A DNA stretch of 64,000 nucleotides, taken from assembly GCF_003672135.1 (NCBI RefSeq), contig NC_039508.1, positions 7,068,001 to 7,132,000 of the forward strand, given 5' to 3'. How positions within the stretch are numbered: the stretch's first letter is position 1; every line of letters begins with the position of its first letter. Below, one piece after another: positions 33,768 to 46,369 of the stretch. Under the pieces are notes generated by a model. That model searched no databases. It was not told the DNA's origin and saw only the letters and a program-made list of their open reading frames with translations. The DNA is from Ooceraea biroi (lineage: Eukaryota; Arthropoda; Insecta; Hymenoptera; Formicidae). Both the position numbers and the translations under genes were made by a program.

Positions 33768-34084
33768 TGCGAAGGAAGGAAGGTGTTCCATTCGACAATG
33801 CAACACGTCGAGAGGAACGAGGCTGGTGCGGCGAATCGGGCGATCTGGCTCGTCGCTTTTGCGCCGAGCAGGCAGGAAGACAAGGCACGGGGCTGTTACA
33901 TCATGCCACGTGGACTCGCATCTTGTTGCGTCACGCTGCTGCTGCTGCAGAAAGCGAGCCAACAGTCACGCGAAGGAAGATAAATAATTTATCTCGCGTT
34001 ACTCCGTGTTACACGACGACCTCCTCGCCGGGGAAGCACCGATCGTGAATCGCTCGATCGTTTCTCACGGACGTTTCCCGCGGG
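32600..34084. promoter_or_regulatory. CpG-rich, purine-rich promoter-like region
   Basis: CpG-rich with GA-rich runs (32708-32745, 32970-33000) and a trinucleotide block (33722-33766). Precedes the candidate signal-peptide exon. Such GA-rich leaders are common in insect 5' UTRs, but no core promoter motif was fixed, so this is a suggestion only. Confidence 0.25.
33722..33766. repeat. (CCG)n(TCG)n trinucleotide repeat
   Basis: Six CCG-type then about seven TCG-type triplets. It creates poly-Arg, poly-Ser or poly-Asp/Gly stretches in five open frames at once, none of which is supported. Confidence 0.9.
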
Positions 34085-34222
34085 ATGAAATCGCCGGCGA
34101 TAAATGCCGATGCGAATAAAGTAGAAAGCGCAAATAAAAATGGAGGAAGATTGATGTTAATCTCGTTAGTGCTATTATTTTATAGCACGCGATGCGTGGG
34201 CTCACGCAACGCGAAAAAATAC
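34085..34222 (+). CDS. Candidate first coding exon with signal peptide (unidentified gene)
   Basis: Not recognised. An ATG at 34085 opens a frame whose residues about 24-38 form a signal-peptide-like core (MLISLVLLFYSTRCVG) with basic residues before it, followed by SRNAKKY. At 34223 the strong donor ACC|GTGAGT interrupts the frame in phase 1. The frame after the donor becomes Arg/Ser/Asp-rich and looks non-coding. This is what a first exon of a secreted or membrane protein with a very long first intron would look like. The next exon was not found in this window, and chance is possible. Confidence 0.3.
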
Positions 34223-34599
34223 CGTGAGTCCACCTGGGACTCCCTCGGAGTCCCTCGCGACTTCGACTGGTCTCCAACGCCGCGCTCGATCGATCGATTG
34301 AGCGCAGAGGAAGGAACGCCTCGTGGAAACGAACAAGAAGAACGACGCATCCGGTCGCTCGACGACGTTAAAGTCCGACGACGCCGTTTCAGCGTCGCGA
34401 AATAGATCACCCAGCTTATCCGGCTTTATAGCCGACGGCGAGCACGGCCGGGTCGTGCGGAAGCTTTTTCCCGCACGTACCACGAGTTATTTCAGCACAA
34501 TCGCTCCGCGAGCTGCCGGCCAGCGAGAGAGGGTGGAACCGAGGGATCCACTTCGGAAAAAGATAATTTGATTCGCGTGCTCCTCTCCCCTGCTGCTCC

Positions 34600-37580
34600 T
34601 TGCAGAAAGGGTGAATAGGACGGCGATCTCGCCTAGCGTTTCGCTGACTGCGAACATCTCGCGGAACGTTCGGATTTGCTTGCTCGTTACCTCGTGGAAT
34701 TTCTTCGGAAACATTAGTCACCGCGGAAGTACGCTCCGTGTTTGATGTGACTAATTAGCGAAAGCACGTGGGCCACGATGACAGCAGCGAGTTGACGCGA
34801 CGCGCCTTGATTTCGAGATTCATATACACGTCCTTGGTATCTTTCCTCCGCCGTTAACAGTTTCGAAACTGCGACCTCGGAATCCGAGATGTAACGCCCT
34901 GCATGCGACGTTCTCGTAGCAACGCACACTCGGCGAGCTCCGAGGAGGATGTGGATTTCACTGGTCGCACAATGTAATCGGGTTCCTTTGATGCGAGCGA
35001 CGTCGGAGAACTTAGTCAGTGTCTCGGGCTAAAACACGCAATCACGGGTTTCGGCACGGCAGAATGGCGTCTTCATGTAAACTCGATGCGCTGGCACCTA
35101 ACAACGCGAATATCTCACCAAACACTGCCCCGCTTTGTTGTACCACGTCATGAGGGACTTTCCTATCGCGAGCAAATTCCGTGATCCAATGAAGTAGTCA
35201 TGCTACAAAATTAGACGCTGTCGCGGTTCAATTTAAGACCAAGCCAAGATGCAGAAATCTTGCGAGGGTATGGCATCTCAATTTCTCCGAAGGGAAGAAG
35301 AAGTGAAAGAGGAAGAGATCATTAAAATATAATATAAAAGAAATGATTAAAAAATGTTTATGTCCAAGAAGTGTGAAAATAACGCAGAAAACTGCAATTT
35401 TGAAACAATTGATATTACAATTGATAATAAATTGTTTAGGCAAAATAAAAAAATGTACATGTCACAGACATAATTTTAGATGATAATGATTACTGAAAAA
35501 TTCATCACGAAAATTAATAACTAGTATTACAAGAAATAGTGAAAACGTGGATTTCTCAATTTCGTCCTTGTTTAAAACGTCCTGGGGATCCCGGCCTTCG
35601 CTAATCGCGCAAATCGCACGGAAGGAATTTGGTCGGCGATGTAAGCCAGCGATGCAGCCGCGTCGTTTGCACCGCCATTTAAACCGGCGGCTCTCTGATA
35701 AGTCTCGTTTGGCGCGGACGTTGCGTCACCGTGTCGCACGCAATATTTTTATCGCCTCGAAAGCTATTTCGCGGCGCCGCATCCGGCACATCCCGCCACC
35801 CGCTTTTCCCCGGACTCGTTAGTTTTTCCCCCATGTTGCGCATCCCGTCGCCATTCGTCCGCTTCCGCCCGGCGTATTTTCAAACCCGCGGGCTCGTAGA
35901 TTTTCCAGGATTTCGTAACGCGACATATAACGGTGGCATGACGCAATTCACATGAGAACGCGGCCGAGAACAACCGCGAGCACGCAAGAGAGAAAGAGAG
36001 AGAGATATGCTCCTCTCTAGTGCGAGCAGTATGTATTAAAAAGCCGCACGCACGAACGGACGCACGCACGCACACGCACTCGCGTGAACGGATGCGTACA
36101 CACGCGTGCGCTCCGCAATCTATCGCGCGAAGCACACTCGCAATAACGCCGTGACCACACGCCTCAAACACGTGTGGCTGTATAAATAAGCTTTATGACG
36201 TCACCCGACACGCACAGAGCACAGCCGCACGATTCCGCGCTGCGTTCCTTCGGCCTCGCTTCCTCCCGCGTTTGATTCCTCGATCCGGAGCTCGCGAGCA
36301 TCTTTCTCCTTTCCGCGGCGCGTATGTACAGCTGAATTGCTCGTCGTCGTTTGCTCCGGATTCTCTTTGGGATCCGGAAATGCAGCTGCGAGCTGGCATG
36401 GAAAAGCGTGCGGCGGGGCTTTACTGCGCGAGATTCAATGAAGTGTAAGACCGGGATATAAGGAAGCGCGAATAAACGCGGGATGGACTAGATCGCAATG
36501 GGATCTTGCCTGAATCTCGTTTGTGACAGTTGAGATGAATCGCCGAGTCAATCGAGTACCAATCTGAATGAAAAATGCAGATACAAGCGATAATATCACT
36601 CGCAAAACTGTAGATATTAACGGAATTCGATATCCTTCGATAAACTATCGCAAAAGCGCGCGAGCTTTCAGTGCACTGCCAATTAATTTTAACCAGATTT
36701 TATCTAAATAATACTAGGAATTATAGTTATTAATCGAGATATTTAACACTGAATGTTCTAACGATTTTGATAAACGACGACAGTTTCTGTCGAGGAAAAA
36801 TTCGCCGTACGTAAAGGACCCATGGGGCGAAAAGGGTAATTTCCTTCGCGACTCAGACCGGCATCAGTTCGCAGCTGATGCATTAATATTGGAGCTAATT
36901 TTGGAACGATATACAATCGAAGCGTCTTACGTAACGAGAAAACAGATGGTCCGATCGCGAGAGCGCGGATAAACCGGGAAGAAAACGCGGAGCGTGCGGC
37001 GGGATCGGACGTTTGTGCGTTCGTGGGATTAAAATATGAGCCACCGCTCTATACACGTCACCGCAATAAACTTATACGTAAATAACTATAACGAGAAGCC
37101 TTACGTCCGTACGGCAAATACGGCTTTACGGTCCTCCTCGCAATTCCGCCCGAGCAATTTCGACGATTAATACTTGGCATCAAACTTGGGATCGCGATGT
37201 TGCTCACGGAACTTCGGCTATTCGCAGATTCGCGGAATCTCCGTGAAGCGCGCTTAACGGATGGCGGCTGTTCAAATGTATTCCAGAACCTTACGCCGTA
37301 AATTTCCCAAAATTGCCTATAAGAATATATAACAAACGAGTCTGTGTGTAACAAACCGCCATTTGTTTAGTAACGGAATGACCTGTAATAAAATGACACA
37401 CGTGGGAAATCTTGAAAATACCAAGAACTAAGAATAATTCGTATTTATGTCATCGATAAAATGCTTGTCTGAACTCTTACACTATTAAATCTTATCAATA
37501 TCAATATTAAATATTATAAAATCTGATTGCCGAGATATTTAAATCTGATATTTAAAAATAGGTGCATCACACGTAGGCTC
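34600..37580. other. Gene-poor DNA, CpG-rich near 35600-36450
   Basis: AT-rich at 35280-35540 and 36550-36760; CpG-rich elsewhere. Contains the TATA/E-box/CRE cluster described separately, preceded by a CA/CG-alternating tract at about 36046-36108. No supported coding region. Confidence 0.45.
36168..36203 (+). promoter_or_regulatory. E-box, TATA box and CRE cluster (candidate core promoter)
   Basis: ACACGTGT (36168-36175, a palindromic E-box), TATAAATA (36181-36188) and the full CRE TGACGTCA (36196-36203) fall within 36 bp. If the TATA box acts on the + strand, transcription should begin near 36211-36213. About 170 bp further, an ATG at 36380 opens 21 codons and meets a donor (AGT|GTAAGA at 36445). 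That small exon is speculative. Confidence 0.35.
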
Positions 37581-37583
37581 TTA

Positions 37584-37813
37584 TCTATATATATATAAGC
37601 CAAATACCACTCACTGACTCATCAACGTGCAGCCCGAACCACTGCATCTATCGACTTGCAATTTTAAGGGTATATTCCTACTATTACGTAGGTGCTCACT
37701 AAGGGTGGGTTTTCCGAAATTCCACCCCTAACGGGTGAGAAGGGGTAAAATGTGTTTTTATTTAATTCTACACATAATATCGCGGGCGAAGCCCGCGTGA
37801 CGGGGGATGCTAG
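37584..37813 (+). mobile_element. Non-autonomous Helitron, copy 2
   Basis: Starts TCTATATATATATAAGCC after an A and ends GATGCTAG before a T. The subterminal hairpin CGCGGGCGAAGCCCGCG lies about 10 bases before the CTAG end, the classic Helitron 3' structure. 230 bp, no coding capacity. Best preserved of the three copies. Confidence 0.88.
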
Positions 37814-40461
37814 TAAATTATACGTCGCAAAAATTTATTTAATTTATTTAATTTTGACAATAGTGTCCTTCTTTAGGTTATCAAAATATATCTTGAGAAG
37901 CAACAATTATATCTTTTTATATCTTCTTAATTACAACGGATTGTACACGAATAATTACGGCCAATTAAAAGCAAGTCAAAATCTGTTTCCGGTCGCGATA
38001 TCTTGCGATACGTAACACGACATGATGGGACGTATCCGCATTATCCGCAGCGGACTCATTGTCAGTTAAAACCGTTCCACACAATTATCCACGCGGTTTA
38101 TTCACAACGGCACTTCGCGTCGTTTAACATAAGAATATTGGGCGAATGCCCCGAGAAAAACGAGTGGCTATGAAACGTTCACGAGATGATGGGTAGGCAG
38201 CGGTGAGAAGGGGGGTTACGGCACCCCACAGCAAATCCGTGATAAGTATGCGCAAAATGTATGAAAGAGATTTCGCGCACCGAGTGGCGAAATCGTTTGC
38301 GGGAGATCAAGATCTTATGGGAACGTGTCTTGAGCGGCAGATCATAGAGTTCTTGATAATGCTACGAATGCATAATGTAATCTAATTAACGTTGATCTAA
38401 AAATAATTTTAATCCAAATATAAATTTAACAGTGTATCATATATACGCGACGTATTGGCAAAACCTCAAATATTTTGCAACGCGATGCAAAATCAAATTC
38501 TGGTTGCTAAGAATTTTAGCAAGTTATTTTATTAATATTTCGGACAGGTAAATTGCATAAGCAGCATCCGCAAGTATCGTTCGTAAGGATACATCTGACA
38601 GCGCAAAGCACGTCAAATATGTGTTTGCACATCTGCTCTAATGTCTCTTTTCATTCTCCATCTTGCTAGCCTTTGAAATATTTCTTACAGATTGCACGTT
38701 TTTCTACGTCTGCCCCCTATTTAGGCGCAGCTCGTTGCTCCAACCGTTAAGGAGACAGGAAGTACGGGGGTTGGACGGACGCGCGCGAAGGGGATGGAAG
38801 CGAAACGACGCAAAGGACGACGATGTTTAGAGCGTTGGAGATGATGGAGACTGCAAATGACTGAGAAAGGCGGCGGGTACATATCTCTCTCGTGAGAGAG
38901 ACTCGTTGCGACACAATAAGAAGGGGGTGGGGGTGGGAACCAACGAGGGGGAACAGCGATAGTTAAAGAACAGGGGGACGGGGGTGTACTGTACAAAATG
39001 TGACATTACCGGGGACAAGCGATCATTAAGGCCACCCCGTGGCTAAACAAAGGGATCATTGAGAGACTTGAGCGAGGCTGCAGGCAGTTTGGAAACTAGT
39101 CCGCGCAGTCGCTCGAACAAGCGAATTGTACATTGCCACTTTCACAGATTTTCTCTCTCTTTCTCTTTTGCTCTCGTTCTCCGTTCCTTTTTCGCTCGTG
39201 CGCCTGCACGCCTTTGCGTTTCTCCGTGCCAGCGTACTTCGACCCCTGGACACAACGGGAACATCTCCCATGGGTGCCATGCGGTTTTCCATTTTGATTT
39301 CGATATTAAATTGATCGCCCGTTCGAGAGCCTTAACAACAGAGTTCGAGCACTATTTTCTGATGAGCGTTGAATTCTCATTCGAGACAAAGCGTTCTCTC
39401 GCTGTTACTGTCTTTCTTTCTGTCTCTTTCAAATTGGTAAACTTTTATGTATCGAACATTTTCTTTAGCAGAGAAACAGCTCGGATATCTTCAATTAATT
39501 GGTGTCAAAGGAGATAATTATATAATTATTTATCAAGATTGGAATTAAAAAGTTTGATTTTTTACTCCTTCGAGAGACTTCGTCCACTTCAATCTTTTAC
39601 TTTAATCTTTTTCTTATTTTAGTTAGTTTAAAGGAATGTGCACTTCGTTATCGCCGATATTTTCAACACTGTATGTGCTCCGCGAATTAAAAGGAAATCT
39701 ATAATACAATCGGAATACCGCAATGCAATTGGGATGTCCACGAAATGCTGCAATGCACGAATTTCGCACAGCGGATGCGGTGGCTTAGATTTTCATACAT
39801 TATCTAGCGTGCTTCGCGGGGGTGCTTATCAGGTTCAATTGCACCGTATGCATCGATTGGCTCGCTATTAACGATCCACGAGGAGACAGAGCATCATTCA
39901 TGAGCAAAGCTCATCGAAAACTGGCGCGCTTTGACATCGTGACATGCACATCCCTTGTGTGGATAATCTCATTTCTTACCGATAACGACGGGATCGGCGA
40001 CGGGCCGAACATTGTTAACGTATCGTCATTGAAATCCGATTACATGGTCCAGCGCCGTTCTCGCGCGGACAAAAAGCAACGCGGTCGCGGAGGGAAAGAG
40101 GCAGGGTACAAGAGGACGTTTACCGCAAGCACGTAATTTTCTTTCCGCCTTTTTTTGCGGATTTTTTTACAGGGACCTGATCGTACAGTTTCAATCCTGG
40201 GAATTCATTTTCTCGCCGATCGGCGCCGGTACAAGGGTGCGCCCGGTGAATTTACGAGGGGATAGTACGCGGTTTCGGCCAAGCCCGGCCGCGGACGCGA
40301 CCCATCGTTATTTCCCTTTTTGCCTGTTCTTCCTCCCTCCTTCCTCCCCCCCCTGGATTGACGCTAGCGTTGAAATCAGAATTTTATTACGGACAGGTGT
40401 GCGTGCGGCTTTAAATCGCATCCGAGACATCGGAGGCACGATACGAGGAAAATCGAGTAGC

Positions 40462-40513
40462 AATATCGGGATGCAAGCTGACCTGACAATATCGGGATGC
40501 AAGAGGACCTGAC
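40462..40513. repeat. 26-bp tandem duplication
   Basis: AATATCGGGATGCAAG, a differing dinucleotide, then ACCTGAC, repeated twice head to tail (CT versus AG in the middle). Confidence 0.8.
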
Positions 40514-42899
40514 AACAGAGACGTGCTTGAAAGAAGCAAAATCAAATTTAAGAAAATTAGGGTCACCGTTCCTTTCTCTCTCTCCTTCTCTTTTTCCCTT
40601 TTATGCATCGAGGAAACAAATAATCGATTTCCGAGCTGAAAACTTGACCCTCTGCGACTTGCAAAATTGATGTTAACGAAAAGTTGAGAGAATTGAAAAG
40701 CTGTCGTCGAGTCTCGTGAGAATCGCCGGCGTTGTAGTCATTACCTCCCGTCTCGCTTTATCGAATGCATACATATTTTTGCGTTATTTGTGCATTTTCG
40801 TCCGCGTGCGGTTACGTGTCTCATGGCGGCCGTAACCAAATTTACATAGGGTGGCCGCGACGCACCGGAACAGTTATCGGCTAAATAAACTGGAAAATGG
40901 TCCCGGCCCGCGCAAAATGAACTTTGGGAAATTGCCGCGGCAGCCCGGGCTTAATTGAATATATCATGTTAATTAAGTATCTCTGCATTCTCATCAATAT
41001 TAATATTAATATCATTTACATTGATCAGGTACTAATAATGGATAACGTAGCGAGTGCCGCGCGCGATGTTTCACCGCTGTAAAAATGATTACCCGAGTCA
41101 TGACAATCAATTACATTTGCCGGCACTGCCGTCACAAATACATATCTATTAGATAAATTTTACAAAGCCACTCGCTACGAACACGCGTAGGCCACTTTCG
41201 TTCGTTCGCGTAATAGAAATCGGTTTAATCAAGAGGAAGCATTCCTCCTCGCAGCGCAGAGAGAATTCAAATTTATGTAGATTTAACATTCAAATGTAAT
41301 TATTGCTGATAACATCTAAGCAATTTGCATTTCTTACCTGGCATATACGGTGCGTTTGCACGGCTGATGGTTTAACAGGCTTGTGTATTATCTCTGTTAC
41401 GTTTTCTTTCTCACGAGGCGTCTATAATTATGTCATCATCTGAAACAAACAAGAGTTTTTATTAATCGATGAATTAAACTGCAAGGACATCGCAAAAAGG
41501 GGCATTTTAACCGTGACACCGAGCACATACATCAATCACGTGACGTATCACTAAAAATATAGTTGTGAGATCGTTAAGAGCGATTACTCCTTTGGACATT
41601 ATAAATCACTAAAAAGCAAGGATCATCAAAAATGTCATGAAAAAGTGCTGCCGTGTCACGACTCCGTTCTGATTGACCCCATTAAATATTAGACCCCCGC
41701 GGCGTCAGGATCTGTGTCAAGTTTCTCGTCTGTTAGAGCAACATGGGTCGCAGACACTGTCGCACGTTCCGATGAGTCATCGTCATCATCATCGGACGCT
41801 GAATTTGGAAAAAAGTATCCTCTCCTCCTACGCACATGTACAGGCAAACGCACGCGCATGCACGCTTAGCGTTGCGTGGCTTAACGGAGGGAATCGACAA
41901 TTTGACGGATCGATGACCGTTCAATGTGCCGGTCGACTTGATCAAACTCTCTCTCTCTTCTCTCCCTCTCTTTCTCCCTTTCTCTCTCTATGTACATTCC
42001 CGCGGCATTGCGCGGAGGCGTGAAGGCACCACCATTATTTATGAGGGCCGTAAATCACGATCGATCGATCTGCCAGATCGATCACCGGCGCGCGCGCATG
42101 CGCTCGTTCGTTCGCGCGTCCGTCAAACGCTCGAACATCGGTCTCGTCGCCGAGGAAACACTTTGACGAGAGACGACCACGTATGACGCAACTATCACGG
42201 CTATCACCGTGACACTAGTGGAATTATACCGGGCAAACAATATCGCGCGTGCAGCGTATATCCGTGTATCATCGCATCGCACCGTGTTATACGCTGCGTG
42301 TACCTGCGTACGCGACCGATATTATTCTTCGCTAATCACAGCGCATTATATCAGTGCCCGTCGTACTTTATTACACTTTATTACTCCCTACCCGAGAATC
42401 GCAAATCATCAACAATGCTCGAAGCGAACCTCGACGGGGCTATTACTGATCGTAACGCACTATTTTTATCGAGAATCAAGAGAATTCCTTAATAGTCTTA
42501 CGACGTCACGTCTCCGATTGTATTGTCATAATTTGATTGCCTGATTTATGGAACAACATTGTGCTTAAGACCTTTTAACACTATTTCTTATATAAACTTA
42601 TCGCGCGATTTGCCATAATTGAGCCGTCTCATCTTGCCCGCGTTTCTCTCGCTTATTACTCCAGTCTATTAAGATAAAGTTTTCTTGCACAAGGATGGTT
42701 CAAATTCCGCAGCGTAAAGCAAACACCGAACAGTATAGAATGCCTGATTAATAGATGCTCCACTTGCCAGCGATTTATGATGATTATGCTCCCGATGACA
42801 TCGCGGAGATACAGTTAATTGCTTAACAGGTGTCGTTTACTGCTTAGCAAGCCTGCGACGATCAACGCTTTTGCCGGATCAATAAAACAGTAATTAGCT

Positions 42900-42921
42900 G
42901 CAAGATACGCGTGTATCTTGC
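42900..42921. repeat. Short perfect hairpin
   Basis: GCAAGATAC, four-base loop GCGT, GTATCTTGC: a 9-bp perfect stem. Too short for a microRNA precursor by itself. Confidence 0.7.
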
Positions 42922-44278
42922 GCGATTACCGGGATAATAACGTCGAGATAACGCCGAATGAAATATGAGGATCGAACTACGCTAAATATAAGATTTTCCA
43001 ATGATGAATCTTTTTGTATCATTTAGCTTAGCTGTGCAACTACGGAAAAAGGCTCATCTGTACTTGCAACGGTGATGATCATTATAACACTTGAAACTCT
43101 CACGAATAACGGTAGACGTGCTCAGTCACGTTTTTCCGGTCTTCTCACGGATCAAGATAATGCAGCGAGCTTTATACATTACTGTGAAAATTTATATATT
43201 ACTTGCAAACACATACCTGTGTTTTTAATATCATTCTGCACCGTATTTAATTGCCAAAAAGATTTCCAGATTTCACTCTCGTATTTTATGTGATAATATT
43301 TTATAACAAATACTTTATGTTAATAATTAACTAACACTAATAATTTTTATATTTAATGTAATAATTAATTTACTTAACTGAAAGTAAATGTTATTTTTTA
43401 ACTTTCATTGTAATGATCTTAATTAGTTGTAATATGCTCAAAGCCGTATCGGAAAAATGAGAATAGTGTCACGATAAGAGAAATTTTTAATCGAGCGAAT
43501 CGGTTCTAAACTCGTTAAAATATGCAATATCACTTTTAAATTAAACTGTAATTGGATTTTACAAAAGAGTCACCTCAATAAGGACGCAAACTTAAAAAGT
43601 GGTTACTGATAAATTATTTGATGATACGCCAAGTTTGAAGAAATTTTATCCGGAATCTGACCTAGATTCGCTCGTGGAAAGCTATAGTCTATGGAAATCG
43701 CGGTCTAACAAGCTTGTTAGCTCTAGCGGAAGGGATGCACCAACGTCCGTCGACCTGTGGCATGTAGCAAATTGCGAATGGAAATGCAGGAATTTAGCAA
43801 ATGTAGGACAAATTGCAGAAACAAATTTAGTTGTCATAAATAAGCATAAGAAATAAAATTTTAATTATTTAAAAAAAAGAAAATTAAAAAATTAATAAAT
43901 AGGAAAATGTAAACGTTAATATAATTGTATAACGTTCCATAAGAATTTTCACATTCCTATTTTTGAGAAATCAGCCACATCAATAAAAGAAATGGATGAA
44001 TGATAAATATCTCAACGGTGAAATTTTGAAGGAAATATTTTCCTTCTGCACATTCGTTACGTCAAAATGTAAAGGACAAAGGGATATCAAGGATCTGCAC
44101 ACCTGTATCGTACCCGGTTCTCTAAACCACACTAGCTCCTTAACGGTCCTTCCAGAAGGAAACGTGTGCCTCGTTTGCGGGAATTCGAGTCTTCCGGTAC
44201 TCGCCGGTGCGCGTATTCCAACGGTCCCATTAGTTAATGCCGCCCGCACCTGCCTCCAACAGGTGATGGGGCCCGCGA

Positions 44279-44295
44279 TCTCTCTCTCTCTCTCC
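44279..44295. repeat. (TC)n microsatellite
   Basis: Eight TC units in a CpG-rich block. Confidence 0.85.
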
Positions 44296-46324
44296 CGATC
44301 GTGTCCGAGCACGTGCTTATGCTACAGAAACGTGTGTCGTTCCAAACAGCCACGTATCGCGCGGTACAATCGAATTGCCATAAAAAAGGCGAAGAAGATC
44401 GTTCAGAGCCGGCATACATGCGTGCACTTTTACAGCACACTCGGCCGATTCAAATCGATCCCGCGGTAAGAGACGTTTAAGCTTTGACTGCGCTCGTATA
44501 TCCGCTTGCTTCCGAATGAAATGGGAATTTGCACTGTACGAGCGTTGTCTCGCGTAAATGATCCTTCATACGTGAGCAAATTCATTCGCGTGAACAATCT
44601 AATTCAATTGTCTCAGGATAGACAGAAGACGATGACACCTTGTTAAGAAATACTTTTGTTAGCATAAGCCTCGAAACGTCGCCTTGAGATATACGTTGGA
44701 GCAAACGCAATTGATCCATGTGATCTAAGCACTTACGAGGTGTTTCGCTCGCGGCGTTCAAATCGCATAAATTCGCATCGGCCGGACGTTTTAATATCTC
44801 ATAAAATTAAGATCAGAAACTGTTGTAGCCCACGTGCGTTTCGCCGAGGCAACGCGCGCGATACTAACTACAGTATTTTTTTCTCTTTGAATAACTGACT
44901 GAAATTACACAAGACGATCGTTGCGTCCTTGTGTGTGCAACACCCACGTTGCATTATGTTATTATGTTACTCTTGCATTCGTATCGCGCTACGTCATACG
45001 ATATTATCCCGCTGTCAATCGACGGCGATCGTGAACGGTTTATTCCTGGTGAAGCCTTCGTTAAATAAAGAGTACATAAAAATTTCATGGCAACTGATTC
45101 GAATAGAGATATATGTAAGTAATGAATTTAATATTTATAACATTAAGTGATCTGAATAGATATATGTAAGCAATTAATTCAATATTAAAGAGGAATTTAA
45201 AAAAATGCATACCTGACAACAGGAATTTAATTTAGCGGACTTAATTGCGTGAAGCAAACCCGATATTATCAATTTCATACTTTTCAGGTAATATATGATT
45301 TCATGATCATACATTATTTTCGGGCAATACGTTATATACGCAACGTTGGGTAATAGCGGTAATTTAAACGCGCACGGGCGATGTGGTCACATCATGGCGC
45401 GTTGCGCTTCAAGATTATCTGAATATATTTACGTAACTAATGTAACACACAATCGCAATAACGTCGTCAAATATTTGCCGAATGATATATCGCGCGTCGT
45501 CAAATAACGGCAACGACTTAAACGTACGGCCGTGTGAACGAGCCGTTTTGCGCCAGGCTGCGAGATTATGAATGACAGTTACAGTCGCCGCAACGCGAGA
45601 CGCTGGTCCAGGACTCGGATTCTGCTGCGCCCTCGCCATGACGCACACAGAGAAAGGCCGGGAGAGAAAGGCAAATAAAGTAACCGACAATCAAATTAAC
45701 AGTGCGGATCTCACGCTCCATCGCTTACTGACTCACGCTGTGCACGCATTGCCGTACGCATTGCCAGCGGTGCTGCACAGTATCGACAATACGACAATCC
45801 AGGTACAATGTAAGTACGAGTGAATCATGCGTACGTTACGCGAAACTTCGTAACTTCGGATGGGCGTGTCCGGAAAGTATTGTTTGCCGCTATATATCGT
45901 CATATCCCAGCGGTTTTCCACGTCCGCAGCAAGCTTTTGTGGACGGATATGGCCTTCCTTGTAGGTGCGAAACCCGGTTATCCTTCGATATCCCGTAAGC
46001 TTCACGTTACCATCAGCAATCTCTGTCAGTCTAGCCGTCTTTCAAAGACACGGAGATGTCAAGAGACTAAGTCATGCGACCTGGCGGGTGTGCCGTAAAT
46101 GGGGAAATGTTCAAGGAATTAGTGACTTCAATAAGTAACGGCAATTTTGCAAACGTGCCGTCTTCTTTCGAACACGTCAGACGGTTTAACATGCAGCTGT
46201 CGATTAATTCTAAAATGAAAGACGGACGAAAGGCAGAGACGAGGCTCCTTGAGCATTGCGAAACGCATCGATGTAAATTACGAAAGATAACGAGATAACG
46301 AGACGTATCGTGAGCGAATTGTTA

Positions 46325-46326
<2 letters not shown>

Positions 46327-46368
<42 letters not shown>
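46327..46368. repeat. (TC)21 microsatellite
   Basis: Twenty-one uninterrupted TC units, a good length-polymorphism candidate. Confidence 0.97.

Positions 46369-46369
<1 letters not shown>

Larger units (their letters stand above)
37814..43590. other. Gene-poor DNA with mixed composition
   Basis: Includes CpG-rich parts (about 38720-39000, 40080-40450, 40820-40950, 42050-42300) and AT-rich parts. Pyrimidine-rich patches at 39150-39190 and 41941-41990. A 26-bp tandem duplication at 40462-40513 and a short perfect hairpin at 42900-42921. Many overlapping short frames with biased composition; none called. Confidence 0.45.

Noticed and set aside
33439..34048. Cluster of overlapping frames on both strands with Arg, Ser or Asp runs
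   Set aside because: Produced by the CCG/TCG triplet repeat and CpG-rich composition with few stops.
43599..43856. 85-codon frame of fairly normal composition (contains KKFYPESDLDSLVESYSLWK)
   Set aside because: No ATG start, weak splice sites at both ends and no family recognised. A search of this segment against transposase and insect protein sets would decide whether it is a pseudogene fragment.
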